Of a stretch of 5,744 nt of DNA, positions 1 to 5,421 are shown one piece after another (position 1 is the first letter of the stretch; each line of letters begins with the position of its first letter). The stretch is from JARDZI01 sp041639705 (GTDB taxonomy: Bacteria; Bacillota; Clostridia; Clostridiales; Caloramatoraceae). The stretch lies in contig JBEQBT010000221.1 in assembly GCA_041639705.1 (NCBI GenBank), positions 1 to 5,744 on the forward strand, in the 5' to 3' direction. Below the pieces are notes generated by a model, which saw nothing but the letters and a program-made list of their open reading frames with translations, did not search any database and was not told where the DNA came from. The position numbers were made by a program, and so were the translations under genes.

Positions 1-96
1 GTAGGTATCGCCTACCACGTTAATGACCTGTCGATGTGGGCATCGACCACTACTGCTCTATCATGTTTCACTTTAATTGTTACGCATTCTTCCTAA
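1..96. other. GC-rich tail with two compact hairpins; possible end of a structured RNA or IS200/IS605-type element
   Basis: The first ~60 bases are visibly richer in G and C than the AT-rich DNA that follows. They contain two hairpins: GTAGG (1-5) pairs with CCTAC (11-15) around a 5-base loop, and GTCGATG (30-36) pairs perfectly with CATCGAC (41-47) around the loop TGGG. Each stem is followed by CAC. One frame is open from the edge to a TAA at 94-96, but the encoded ~31 residues match nothing I can name. Compact hairpins of this kind occur at the right end of IS200/IS605-type elements, where the tnpB 3' end and its guide RNA overlap, so a truncated element is a reasonable but unproven idea. 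No transposase is visible here. It could equally be another structured RNA or unrelated intergenic DNA. Confidence 0.3.
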
Positions 97-155
97 TATA
101 TTCATTAATGAAAACTCAAAATATTTTTTCAAATTTTAGAATAACTTAAACCCAT

Positions 156-185
156 TTAACAAATATTAATCCTGATTAATAATAT
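156..185 (+). promoter_or_regulatory. Candidate sigma-A-type promoter of the deacetylase gene
   Basis: TTAACA (156-161, five of six to TTGACA) is followed after 18 bases by TAATAT (180-185, four of six to TATAAT). A better -10 match, TATAAA (183-188), overlaps it but would require a 21-base spacer. The site is about 60 bases upstream of the start codon. The region is so AT-rich that chance matches are likely. I see no convincing sigma-G or sigma-E promoter, which might be expected for a sporulation-timed pdaA-like gene. Confidence 0.3.
164..181. promoter_or_regulatory. Operator-like inverted repeat within the candidate promoter
   Basis: TATTAAT (164-170) and ATTAATA (175-181) form a perfect 7-base inverted repeat around CCTG. 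It lies across the spacer and -10 of the proposed promoter, where a repressor would block transcription. A second perfect 12-base palindrome, TTCATTAATGAA, lies upstream at 101-112 and shares the core ATTAAT. AT-only palindromes are common by chance in such DNA, so this is only a candidate binding site. Confidence 0.2.
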
Positions 186-243
186 AAAACTATGTTGTTG
201 AAAACATGTGTGATTATTTATTAGGTATCAGGAGGTAGCATTA

Positions 244-1173
244 ATGCAGAAAAATAAAAAACCACAATTATTATGTATTGCACTTATATTTGCACTAATA
301 TTCTCATCATGTTTTAACAAAAAAATTACGTCTCAACAAAAAGAAAGCACTACTACTTCTGTTGATAAAAGTACTAAGGAAAATACCACTATTAATAACC
401 CTAACAAGATTGAAGGAAAGGTTGATGAAAAGGAAGAGGAAATTTCGACCGTGGTAACACCTGATAGCAGTATACTTGATAATACATTAATACCATGGGG
501 CTTGAAACTAAACACTACCCATACAGTTCCTGAAGTTCCGGCCAAGGTTAAAGCATTGCTGGATAAATATTCTGGGTACTATGTTGGGGACACTACCTCA
601 AAGGTAATATACCTGACCTTTGATGAAGGCTATGAAAATGGATATAGTGCCAAAATACTTGATACATTGAAGGCTAATAATGTCAAAGCAGCATTTTTTG
701 TTACAAAACCCTATATAAACCAAAATAAGGATTTGATAAAGAGAATGGTAAATGAAGGTCATCTGGTTGGCAATCATACTTCGAGACACCCTTCCTTGCC
801 ATCTGTAACTGGAGATATAGCAGCATTCAATCTTGAATTTTTCGACACAGAAAAAGCATTTAAAGAGGTAACGGGGTTTGAAATGCCAAAGTTTTTTAGG
901 CCACCAATGGGAGAATTCAGCGAAAAATCTCTTTACCTAACCCAGAAGCTTGGCTATAGGTCTATTTTCTGGAGCTTTGCACACAAGGACTGGGAAGTGA
1001 ATAACCAACCAAAGGTTGATGAAACAATAAATAGAGTAATGACTAGAAGCCATAATGGAGAAATAATGCTATTGCATGCTGTTTCAAAGTCAAACACTAT
1101 TGCACTTGATTCAATAATTAAAGAATTACAATCCATAGGCTTTAGATTTGCTGATTTGCGAGAGTTGAGATAA
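244..1173 (+). CDS. pdaA: PdaA-type polysaccharide (peptidoglycan) deacetylase, probable lipoprotein
   Basis: This 309-residue protein is a NodB-fold carbohydrate esterase 4 enzyme. By family it removes the acetyl group from N-acetylmuramic acid in peptidoglycan, a step towards the muramic delta-lactam of spore cortex. Residues 8-22 are hydrophobic and end in FSSC (Cys23), which fits a lipobox, so it is likely exported and lipid-anchored. Residues 24-80 are a polar Ser/Thr/Lys/Glu linker. The PdaA-specific IPWG segment (83-86) precedes the catalytic domain (about 118-308). Its motifs are TFDEG (125-129), H178-x3-H182, RPPMG (219-223), FWS...DW (242-250) and LLH (276-278). The first motif has Glu where most CE4 enzymes have Asp; B. 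subtilis PdaA has Asn there. A strong AGGAGG (230-235) lies 8 bases before the ATG. The gene stands alone, convergent with the transporter operon. The subfamily call is firm, but a sporulation role is inferred. The symbol marks family resemblance. Confidence 0.88.
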   Translation: MQKNKKPQLLCIALIFALIFSSCFNKKITSQQKESTTTSVDKSTKENTTINNPNKIEGKVDEKEEEISTVVTPDSSILDNTLIPWGLKLNTTHTVPEVPAKVKALLDKYSGYYVGDTTSKVIYLTFDEGYENGYSAKILDTLKANNVKAAFFVTKPYINQNKDLIKRMVNEGHLVGNHTSRHPSLPSVTGDIAAFNLEFFDTEKAFKEVTGFEMPKFFRPPMGEFSEKSLYLTQKLGYRSIFWSFAHKDWEVNNQPKVDETINRVMTRSHNGEIMLLHAVSKSNTIALDSIIKELQSIGFRFADLRELR

Positions 1174-1232
1174 ATATACAGCTTTCATTTATGTTTAATG
1201 TGCAGCCCATTGTCAGAATTGTGTTATTATTG

Positions 1233-1303
1233 TGTCATCCTGAACGTAGTGAAGGATCTTTCCCAAGATGCCTCTAAGATCCTTCACTACGTTCAGGATG
1301 ACA
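1233..1303. repeat. Perfect long palindromic repeat (28-bp arms, 15-base loop), REP/MITE-like
   Basis: The arm at 1233-1260 is an exact reverse complement of 1276-1303, separated by 15 bases (1261-1275). The arm begins TGTCATCCTGAACG and ends AAGGATCTT. A copy of AAGAT remains in the loop (1265-1269) and could form a small competing hairpin with ATCTT (1256-1260). Palindromes with very similar arms (CATCCTGA-rich, GAAGGATCT) recur in intergenic DNA of many unrelated bacteria, to my recollection, which suggests a dispersed non-autonomous repeat. No U-tract follows, so it is not a standard terminator. I see no clear target duplication at the borders. It lies in the probable 3' untranslated region of the deacetylase mRNA. 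Confidence 0.85.
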
Positions 1304-1393
1304 TGAGGATATAGCAGATACACTATCATAACAATGATTCAGCCTCTGACAGCTGCTTCTATAGCAATGATAAGTTCTGCAACTTTCCCAAAT

Positions 1394-1428
1394 AAAAAAC
1401 CTGCTTATTTTTAAATAGCAGGTTTTTT
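1394..1428. terminator. Bidirectional rho-independent terminator between convergent genes
   Basis: AAAAAACCTGCT (1394-1405) pairs perfectly with AGCAGGTTTTTT (1417-1428), giving a 12-bp stem around an 11-base AT-rich loop. The six A and six T residues flanking the CCTGC/GCAGG core supply a U-tract in either direction. The stem begins 10 bases beyond the oppF stop, so it ends the transporter operon on the minus strand. It is also the only clear terminator for the deacetylase transcript on the plus strand, which would leave that mRNA a 3' tail of about 250 bases. Confidence 0.9.
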
Positions 1429-1438
1429 ATACGCTCAA

Positions 1439-2407
1439 TTATTTATTCAGCAGATGACATGCTGCATAATGTTCTTTTCCCCTATCCTTTAGCTCCGGTG
1501 CAACCCTTTTACAAACCTCCATACAGTAACTGCATCTGGCTGCAAATACACATCCCGGAGGAGTGTTAACAGCAGATGGAACATCCCCATACAACATAAT
1601 TCTATTAATCTTATGCCTTGGATTTGGAACTGGTACTGCAGAAAGTAGTGCCTTTGTATATGGATGCAATGGATTACAAAATAGCTCCTCAGTTTCTGTC
1701 ATCTCAACAAGTTTTCCCAAATACATTACTCCTATTCTGTTTGATATGTGTTTTACTACACTCAAATCATGGGAAATAAACATATATGTTAATCCAAGGG
1801 TATCCTTTAATTCCTCAAATAAATTTATAATCTGTGCTTGAATGGAAACATCAAGTGCTGACACTGCTTCATCACAAACAATAAACTTAGGATTACATGC
1901 AAGTGCCCTTGCAATACCTATTCTCTGCCTCTGACCTCCACTGAATTCATGTGGATACCTTCTAATATGGAAAGGACTTAACCCAACTAGCTGTAATAAT
2001 TCCTTTACTCTTTCCCTTCTTTCACTTAGCTTCATATTCTCATGAATCAATATTGGCTCCCCAACAATATCCCCTACAGTTCTTCTAGGATTTAGCGAAG
2101 AATATGGATCCTGGTAAATTAGCTGCATATTTCTTCTCTTTTTACGTAGTGCTTCCTTGTCAAGCTTACACAAATCTTCCCCTTCAAATATTATTTCACC
2201 TGCATCTGGTTCATGAAGCATTAAAATTGCTCTTCCTGTTGTTGACTTACCGCATCCTGATTCTCCAACAATTCCAAGCACTTCCCCACTATTTATATAA
2301 AAGCTAATATCATCAACAGCTTTTAAATAGGCAACTGTTCTATTAAAAAATCCACCCCTAATAGGGAAATATTTTTTTAATCCATTAACCTCGACTAATT
2401 TCTCCAT
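1439..2407 (-). CDS. oppF: Oligopeptide/dipeptide ABC transporter ATP-binding protein, OppF/DppF type
   Basis: This 322-residue cytoplasmic ATPase pairs with OppD to power substrate import. Visible motifs are Walker A GESGCGKS (48-55), the Q-loop Gln99 in YQDPYSSLNP, the signature FSGGQ (155-159), Walker B FIVCDE (175-180, Glu180 catalytic) and the switch His213. FSGGQ and DEAVSALD are the usual OppF variants of LSGGQ and DEP. After about residue 248 comes the oligopeptide-transporter C-terminal domain (HPYTKALLSAVP). It holds Cys286, Cys292, Cys299 and Cys317, spaced CX5CX6CX17C, the pattern linked to a [4Fe-4S] cluster in related DppD/DppF proteins; Cys295 is extra. The ATG shares one base with the oppD stop (TAATG), and GGTGGTGA (2421-2414) is the likely ribosome binding site, so translation is probably coupled. 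It is the last gene of the operon. Substrate (peptides, dipeptides, nickel or other) cannot be read from an ATPase. Confidence 0.93.
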   Translation of the reverse strand: MEKLVEVNGLKKYFPIRGGFFNRTVAYLKAVDDISFYINSGEVLGIVGESGCGKSTTGRAILMLHEPDAGEIIFEGEDLCKLDKEALRKKRRNMQLIYQDPYSSLNPRRTVGDIVGEPILIHENMKLSERRERVKELLQLVGLSPFHIRRYPHEFSGGQRQRIGIARALACNPKFIVCDEAVSALDVSIQAQIINLFEELKDTLGLTYMFISHDLSVVKHISNRIGVMYLGKLVEMTETEELFCNPLHPYTKALLSAVPVPNPRHKINRIMLYGDVPSAVNTPPGCVFAARCSYCMEVCKRVAPELKDRGKEHYAACHLLNK

Positions 2408-3393
2408 TATTTTTCACCACCCTCTTTGTTATATAAAAAGCAGCGGACATTCCTCTCTTCTCCTAGTACAGTAATTTCGGGTTCTGATACTTTACAAATA
2501 TTCATTGTTCTGCTGCAGCGAGGTGCAAACCTACAGCCCTTTGGCATGTTAAGAGGATTTGGAACAACGCCTTGAATAGATTCTAGTCGTTCCTGCTTTT
2601 CACCTAAGGATGGCATTGATTTTAATAATCCTTGTGTATATGGGTGTTTAGGATCCTCAAAAATTTCATATACACTTCCTTCTTCAACTATTTTCCCAGC
2701 ATACATTACTATAATCCTTTGGCAGGTTTCTGCGACAACCCCAAGATTATGAGTTATAAGCATTACTGATGAATTAATCTTAGTTTTCAATTCCTTCATC
2801 AAATCAAGTATTTGTGCCTGTACAGTTACATCCAACGCGGTTGTGGGTTCATCAGCTATTAATAGCTTTGGATTACATGCAATTGCCATAGCTATCATTA
2901 CTCTTTGTCTCATTCCACCACTTAGTGAATGTGGATATTCACCAACTATTTTTTCAGAACCAGGTATGTTTACCAGTTTTAACATTTCTACAGCCTTTTC
3001 CCGTGCCTTTACCTTACTCATTTTCTGGTGAAGCATTAACACCTCACCAATTTGATCCCCTATTTTAATAACAGGGTTCAAAGAGGTCATAGGCTCCTGA
3101 AAAATCATAGATATTTCATTTCCTCTTATACTCCTCATTTCTTTTTCATGTAGTTCTGTTATATTCTTGCCGTCAAATATTATTTCGCTGTTTTCCATTA
3201 TTTTACCTGGAGGGCTTGATATTAACCTCATTACCGATAGAGATGTTACACTTTTTCCGCATCCAGATTCTCCAACAACCCCTAAGCTTTCTCCTGGCTT
3301 AATATAAAAGTCTATTCCGTCAACAGCAGGCACTACTCCTTCATCTGTGAAAAAATATGTTCTAAGATTTTTAACCTCTAATAGTTTATCCAT
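2407..3393 (-). CDS. oppD: Oligopeptide/dipeptide ABC transporter ATP-binding protein, OppD/DppD type
   Basis: This 328-residue ATPase is the partner of OppF on the cytoplasmic face of the importer. It shows Walker A GESGCGKS (41-48), Q-loop Gln99 in FQEPMTSLNP, signature LSGGM (157-161) followed by RQRV, Walker B LLIADE (177-182) with Glu182, and switch His215. The SGGMRQRVMIAMA segment and the DEPTTALD motif are typical of OppD rather than OppF. The C-terminal oligopeptide domain (HPYTQGLL, from residue 250) carries Cys287, Cys293, Cys300 and Cys318, with exactly the spacing seen in OppF. I chose the ATG at 3393 because AGGAGG (3408-3403) lies 9 bases before it. An in-frame GTG at 3399 would be only 3 bases from that site. 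The site overlaps the oppC stop codon, so the genes are 13 bases apart, and the 3' end overlaps oppF by one base. Confidence 0.93.
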   Translation of the reverse strand: MDKLLEVKNLRTYFFTDEGVVPAVDGIDFYIKPGESLGVVGESGCGKSVTSLSVMRLISSPPGKIMENSEIIFDGKNITELHEKEMRSIRGNEISMIFQEPMTSLNPVIKIGDQIGEVLMLHQKMSKVKAREKAVEMLKLVNIPGSEKIVGEYPHSLSGGMRQRVMIAMAIACNPKLLIADEPTTALDVTVQAQILDLMKELKTKINSSVMLITHNLGVVAETCQRIIVMYAGKIVEEGSVYEIFEDPKHPYTQGLLKSMPSLGEKQERLESIQGVVPNPLNMPKGCRFAPRCSRTMNICKVSEPEITVLGEERNVRCFLYNKEGGEK

Positions 3394-3402
3394 TTGCACC
3401 TA

Positions 3403-3408
3403 CCTCCT
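3403..3408 (-). promoter_or_regulatory. Ribosome binding site of oppD, overlapping the oppC stop
   Basis: On the minus strand, AGGAGG shares its first two bases with the TAG stop of oppC. Its distance of 9 bases to the ATG at 3393, against 3 bases to the GTG at 3399, decides the oppD start. Confidence 0.8.
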
Positions 3409-4387
3409 ATTGTTTTAACTTTGGATCCAAGGCATCACGGAGCCCATCACCAAAGAAGTTAAATGCAAGCACTGTAATAAAAATCAACGCCCCAGGATAG
3501 AATGCCTTCCAGGGAGTATTTAACATAGTATTAAGCTCTTGAGCATTATTTAGCATATTACCCCAGCTTGCAGTTGGAGGTTGTACACCTAGTCCAAAAA
3601 AACTTAAAGCTGATTCTGTTAATATTGCACCTGCAATCCCCATTGTTGCAGAGACTATAATTGGTCCCATTGCATTTGGTAATACATGTTTAAAAATAAT
3701 ACTTCTATCCTTAGCCCCAACACATCTTGCAGCTTCAACAAAGTCCCTTTTCATTAGGCTTAAAAACTCTGCCCTTACAAACCTGGCAATGCCTGTCCAT
3801 CCTGTTAAGCCTATTACTATCATAACGTTAAATATACTCGGTTTAAATATTGCCATAACTGTAATAAGTAAAATAAATGTTGGGATTGCCATTATAGCAT
3901 CAACTATTCTCATCATAATATTGTCAACAATTCCACCATAATATCCTGCAACGCAGCCCCATATGGTACCAATTAATACTGATATACCAACCGCAACAAA
4001 TCCTATTGAAAGGGAAATTCTACCTGCATACAAGCTTCTTGTAAAAACATCTCGTCCAAGTTCATCTCTACCAAAGTAGTTAGGTTTAAATTTAACCAGC
4101 TCACCATTCATATTATAATCTTCATAGGCTTTAAAGGTTGGCTGCCTATCAATAAGAAGTATGTCATCAACAGTTCCCTCAGGAGAGTATGGCGCAATTA
4201 TTGGGGCAAATATTGCACTGGAATATAGGAAAATTAAAATCACTAATCCTGCAACAGCAAATTTATTTTTTTTAAACCTTCTCCAAAATGCATTTAACTT
4301 CTTTCTAAATGTATCACTATACTCAGCACTTTCAGCAAGAGAAATATCCACTTGATTTTTAGGGTTATTCAAATTTAATTCTGCCAT
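3407..4387 (-). CDS. oppC: Oligopeptide/dipeptide ABC transporter permease, OppC/DppC type
   Basis: This 326-residue inner permease forms the membrane channel with OppB. Residues 34-68 match the OppC N-terminal segment: a basic cytoplasmic stretch, a first membrane helix at about 44-66, then APYSP. A polar external region follows, up to the conserved FGRDELGRDVFTR (105-117). Further hydrophobic helices lie at about 126-149, 165-180, 185-200, 243-265 and 297-313. The coupling (EAA) loop that contacts the ATPase is at 214-243, with EAARCVGAKDRS and LPNAMGPIIV. External residues 71-104 look longer than in many OppC proteins, and the family's FGTD is FGRD here. The ATG at 4387 is preferred because GGGGAGG (4404-4398) lies 10 bases upstream. 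An ATG at 4408, overlapping the oppB stop, lacks a ribosome binding site and would place that motif inside the coding region. Confidence 0.92.
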   Translation of the reverse strand: MAELNLNNPKNQVDISLAESAEYSDTFRKKLNAFWRRFKKNKFAVAGLVILIFLYSSAIFAPIIAPYSPEGTVDDILLIDRQPTFKAYEDYNMNGELVKFKPNYFGRDELGRDVFTRSLYAGRISLSIGFVAVGISVLIGTIWGCVAGYYGGIVDNIMMRIVDAIMAIPTFILLITVMAIFKPSIFNVMIVIGLTGWTGIARFVRAEFLSLMKRDFVEAARCVGAKDRSIIFKHVLPNAMGPIIVSATMGIAGAILTESALSFFGLGVQPPTASWGNMLNNAQELNTMLNTPWKAFYPGALIFITVLAFNFFGDGLRDALDPKLKQ

Positions 4388-4397
4388 ATCATTTATT

Positions 4398-4404
4398 CCT
4401 CCCC
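4398..4404 (-). promoter_or_regulatory. Ribosome binding site of oppC
   Basis: GGGGAGG on the minus strand lies 10 bases before the ATG at 4387. It would be internal to a gene starting at the ATG at 4408 (which overlaps the oppB stop as TGATG) or at the TTG at 4411. This is why I favour the downstream start; ribosomes ending oppB would stop right beside it. Confidence 0.7.
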
Positions 4405-4407
4405 TCA

Positions 4408-5361
4408 TCAATCATACTTGATTCTTGGATCTGCTACAGCATAAAGTACATCTGCTATTAGACTTCCAAGAACTACAAGTACAGATACAAAAACAAGTTC
4501 ACCCATTATTATTGGATAATCCCTTGTAAAGTTTGCTTCAACAACAATCCTTCCAATACCTGGCCATGCAAATATAGATTCTGTTATGGCTGCACCACTA
4601 ATAAGCCCTGGTATCATGAATCCAAATAGTGTTATTAGGGGCAATAATGCATTTCTAAATGCATGCCTCCAAATAACAATTTTTTCAGACAGTCCCTTAC
4701 TTCGTGCAGTTCTAATATAATCTTGATTAATTACCTCCAGCATTGCACTTCTCATATACCTCATGTCCGTTGCCATTCCACTCATACCAAGCACAATTGC
4801 AGGAAGTACAATATGACTTAATCTATCCATAAATACAAATTGGTCATAGTTTTCTCTCATACCTCCGATTGGGAACCACTGAAGCTGTGCTCCAAAAACT
4901 AGTAAAAGCATTAACCCAAACCAAAAGGCAGGTATTGATATTCCTATAAAGGAAATTGTTGAAAAAAAGTAATCCCAAACACTCCCACGCTTTAAGGCAG
5001 AAATCATGCCTGCTGGAATTGCAATTATTGTAGATATTAATACAGAAACTACAGAAAGAACAATCGTATTTGGTAGGGCTTCCATTAATAAATCTAGAAC
5101 TGGTCTATTTCTAAAAAATGAAATCCCAAAGTCTCCCTTTAATAACCCTCCAAGCCATATAAAGTATCTAATATACAATGGTTTGTCCAATCCAAGATTA
5201 TGTCTAATTACATTAAGATCCACCTTACCCATACGTTCAGGGTTAATAAACATTACTGCTGGGTCTCCTGGGGCAAGGTTTATAATTAAAAATGTAATAA
5301 TAGTAATTAATATCAAAAGTGGTATCGCTTGAAGAATTCTTTTGATAATGTATTTAGTCAT
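4408..5361 (-). CDS. oppB: Oligopeptide/dipeptide ABC transporter permease, OppB/DppB type
   Basis: This 317-residue integral membrane permease matches the usual length of the family. The start MTKYIIKRILQAIP leads into helix one (about 10-29) and the family's hallmark APGDP (30-34). A large external loop follows, with LGLDKPLYIRYFIWL and KGDFGIS (75-81). Further hydrophobic helices lie at about 98-120, 134-158, 183-199, 240-262 and 285-308. The EAA coupling loop at 213-240 (QDYIRTARSKGLSE...HAFRNALLP) docks on the ATPases. The C-terminus ends in DPRIKYD, as is common for DppB/OppB. I place the start at the ATG at 5361, preceded by AAGGAGG (5375-5369) at 7 bases. An in-frame ATG at 5400 would run translation through a strong hairpin and add 13 atypical residues. 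The gene ends 20 bases before the oppC ATG. Paralogue identity (Opp, App or Dpp) is not resolved. Confidence 0.92.
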   Translation of the reverse strand: MTKYIIKRILQAIPLLILITIITFLIINLAPGDPAVMFINPERMGKVDLNVIRHNLGLDKPLYIRYFIWLGGLLKGDFGISFFRNRPVLDLLMEALPNTIVLSVVSVLISTIIAIPAGMISALKRGSVWDYFFSTISFIGISIPAFWFGLMLLLVFGAQLQWFPIGGMRENYDQFVFMDRLSHIVLPAIVLGMSGMATDMRYMRSAMLEVINQDYIRTARSKGLSEKIVIWRHAFRNALLPLITLFGFMIPGLISGAAITESIFAWPGIGRIVVEANFTRDYPIIMGELVFVSVLVVLGSLIADVLYAVADPRIKYD

Positions 5362-5368
5362 GATTTTT

Positions 5369-5375
5369 CCTCCTT
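5369..5375 (-). promoter_or_regulatory. Ribosome binding site of oppB
   Basis: AAGGAGG on the minus strand, 7 bases before the ATG at 5361, is a near-perfect site. It fixes the oppB start and lies only 3 bases downstream of the intercistronic hairpin, so folding could affect access to it. Confidence 0.85.
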
Positions 5376-5378
5376 GAA

Positions 5379-5407
5379 CAAAGGTATGCGAAAACCGCAT
5401 ACCTTTG
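5379..5407 (-). promoter_or_regulatory. Intercistronic hairpin between the binding-protein gene and oppB
   Basis: CAAAGGTATGCG (5379-5390) and CGCATACCTTTG (5396-5407) form a perfect 12-bp stem with a 5-base loop. It begins 14 bases after the binding-protein stop and finishes just before the oppB ribosome binding site. Downstream on the minus strand there is no real U-tract, so it is not a full terminator. In Opp- and maltose-type operons, hairpins in this position protect the upstream binding-protein mRNA from 3' exonucleases or cause partial termination, giving more binding protein than permease. That role is inferred here. Confidence 0.8.
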
Positions 5408-5421
5408 AAATAATAAGCAAA

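Noticed and set aside
333..1136. Minus-strand open frames across the deacetylase gene
   Set aside because: They are antisense to a gene with clear family motifs and encode low-complexity hydrophobic sequence without ribosome binding sites.
1233..1303. The long palindrome as the deacetylase terminator
   Set aside because: No U-tract follows either arm; the clear terminator is the A/T-flanked stem at 1394-1428.
1339..1404. Short minus-strand frame of 21 residues ending GKVAELIIAIEAAVRG
   Set aside because: It looks like an amphipathic helix and reads like a protein end, but it has no start codon, is closed by an upstream TAA and overlaps the terminator. Too little remains to call a gene remnant.
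1334..1414. Plus-strand 26-residue ORF in the convergent intergenic region
   Set aside because: No ribosome binding site, no recognisable product, and it runs into the terminator stem.
4388..4411. TTG at 4411 or ATG at 4408 as the start of oppC
   Set aside because: Neither has an upstream ribosome binding site, and GGGGAGG, the only good site, would fall inside the gene. The 4408 ATG overlap with the oppB stop keeps it a minor possibility.
5362..5400. Upstream in-frame ATG at 5400 as the start of oppB
   Set aside because: It lies inside the intercistronic stem, lacks a ribosome binding site, and adds residues that do not fit the family N-terminus, while the ATG at 5361 has AAGGAGG at ideal spacing.
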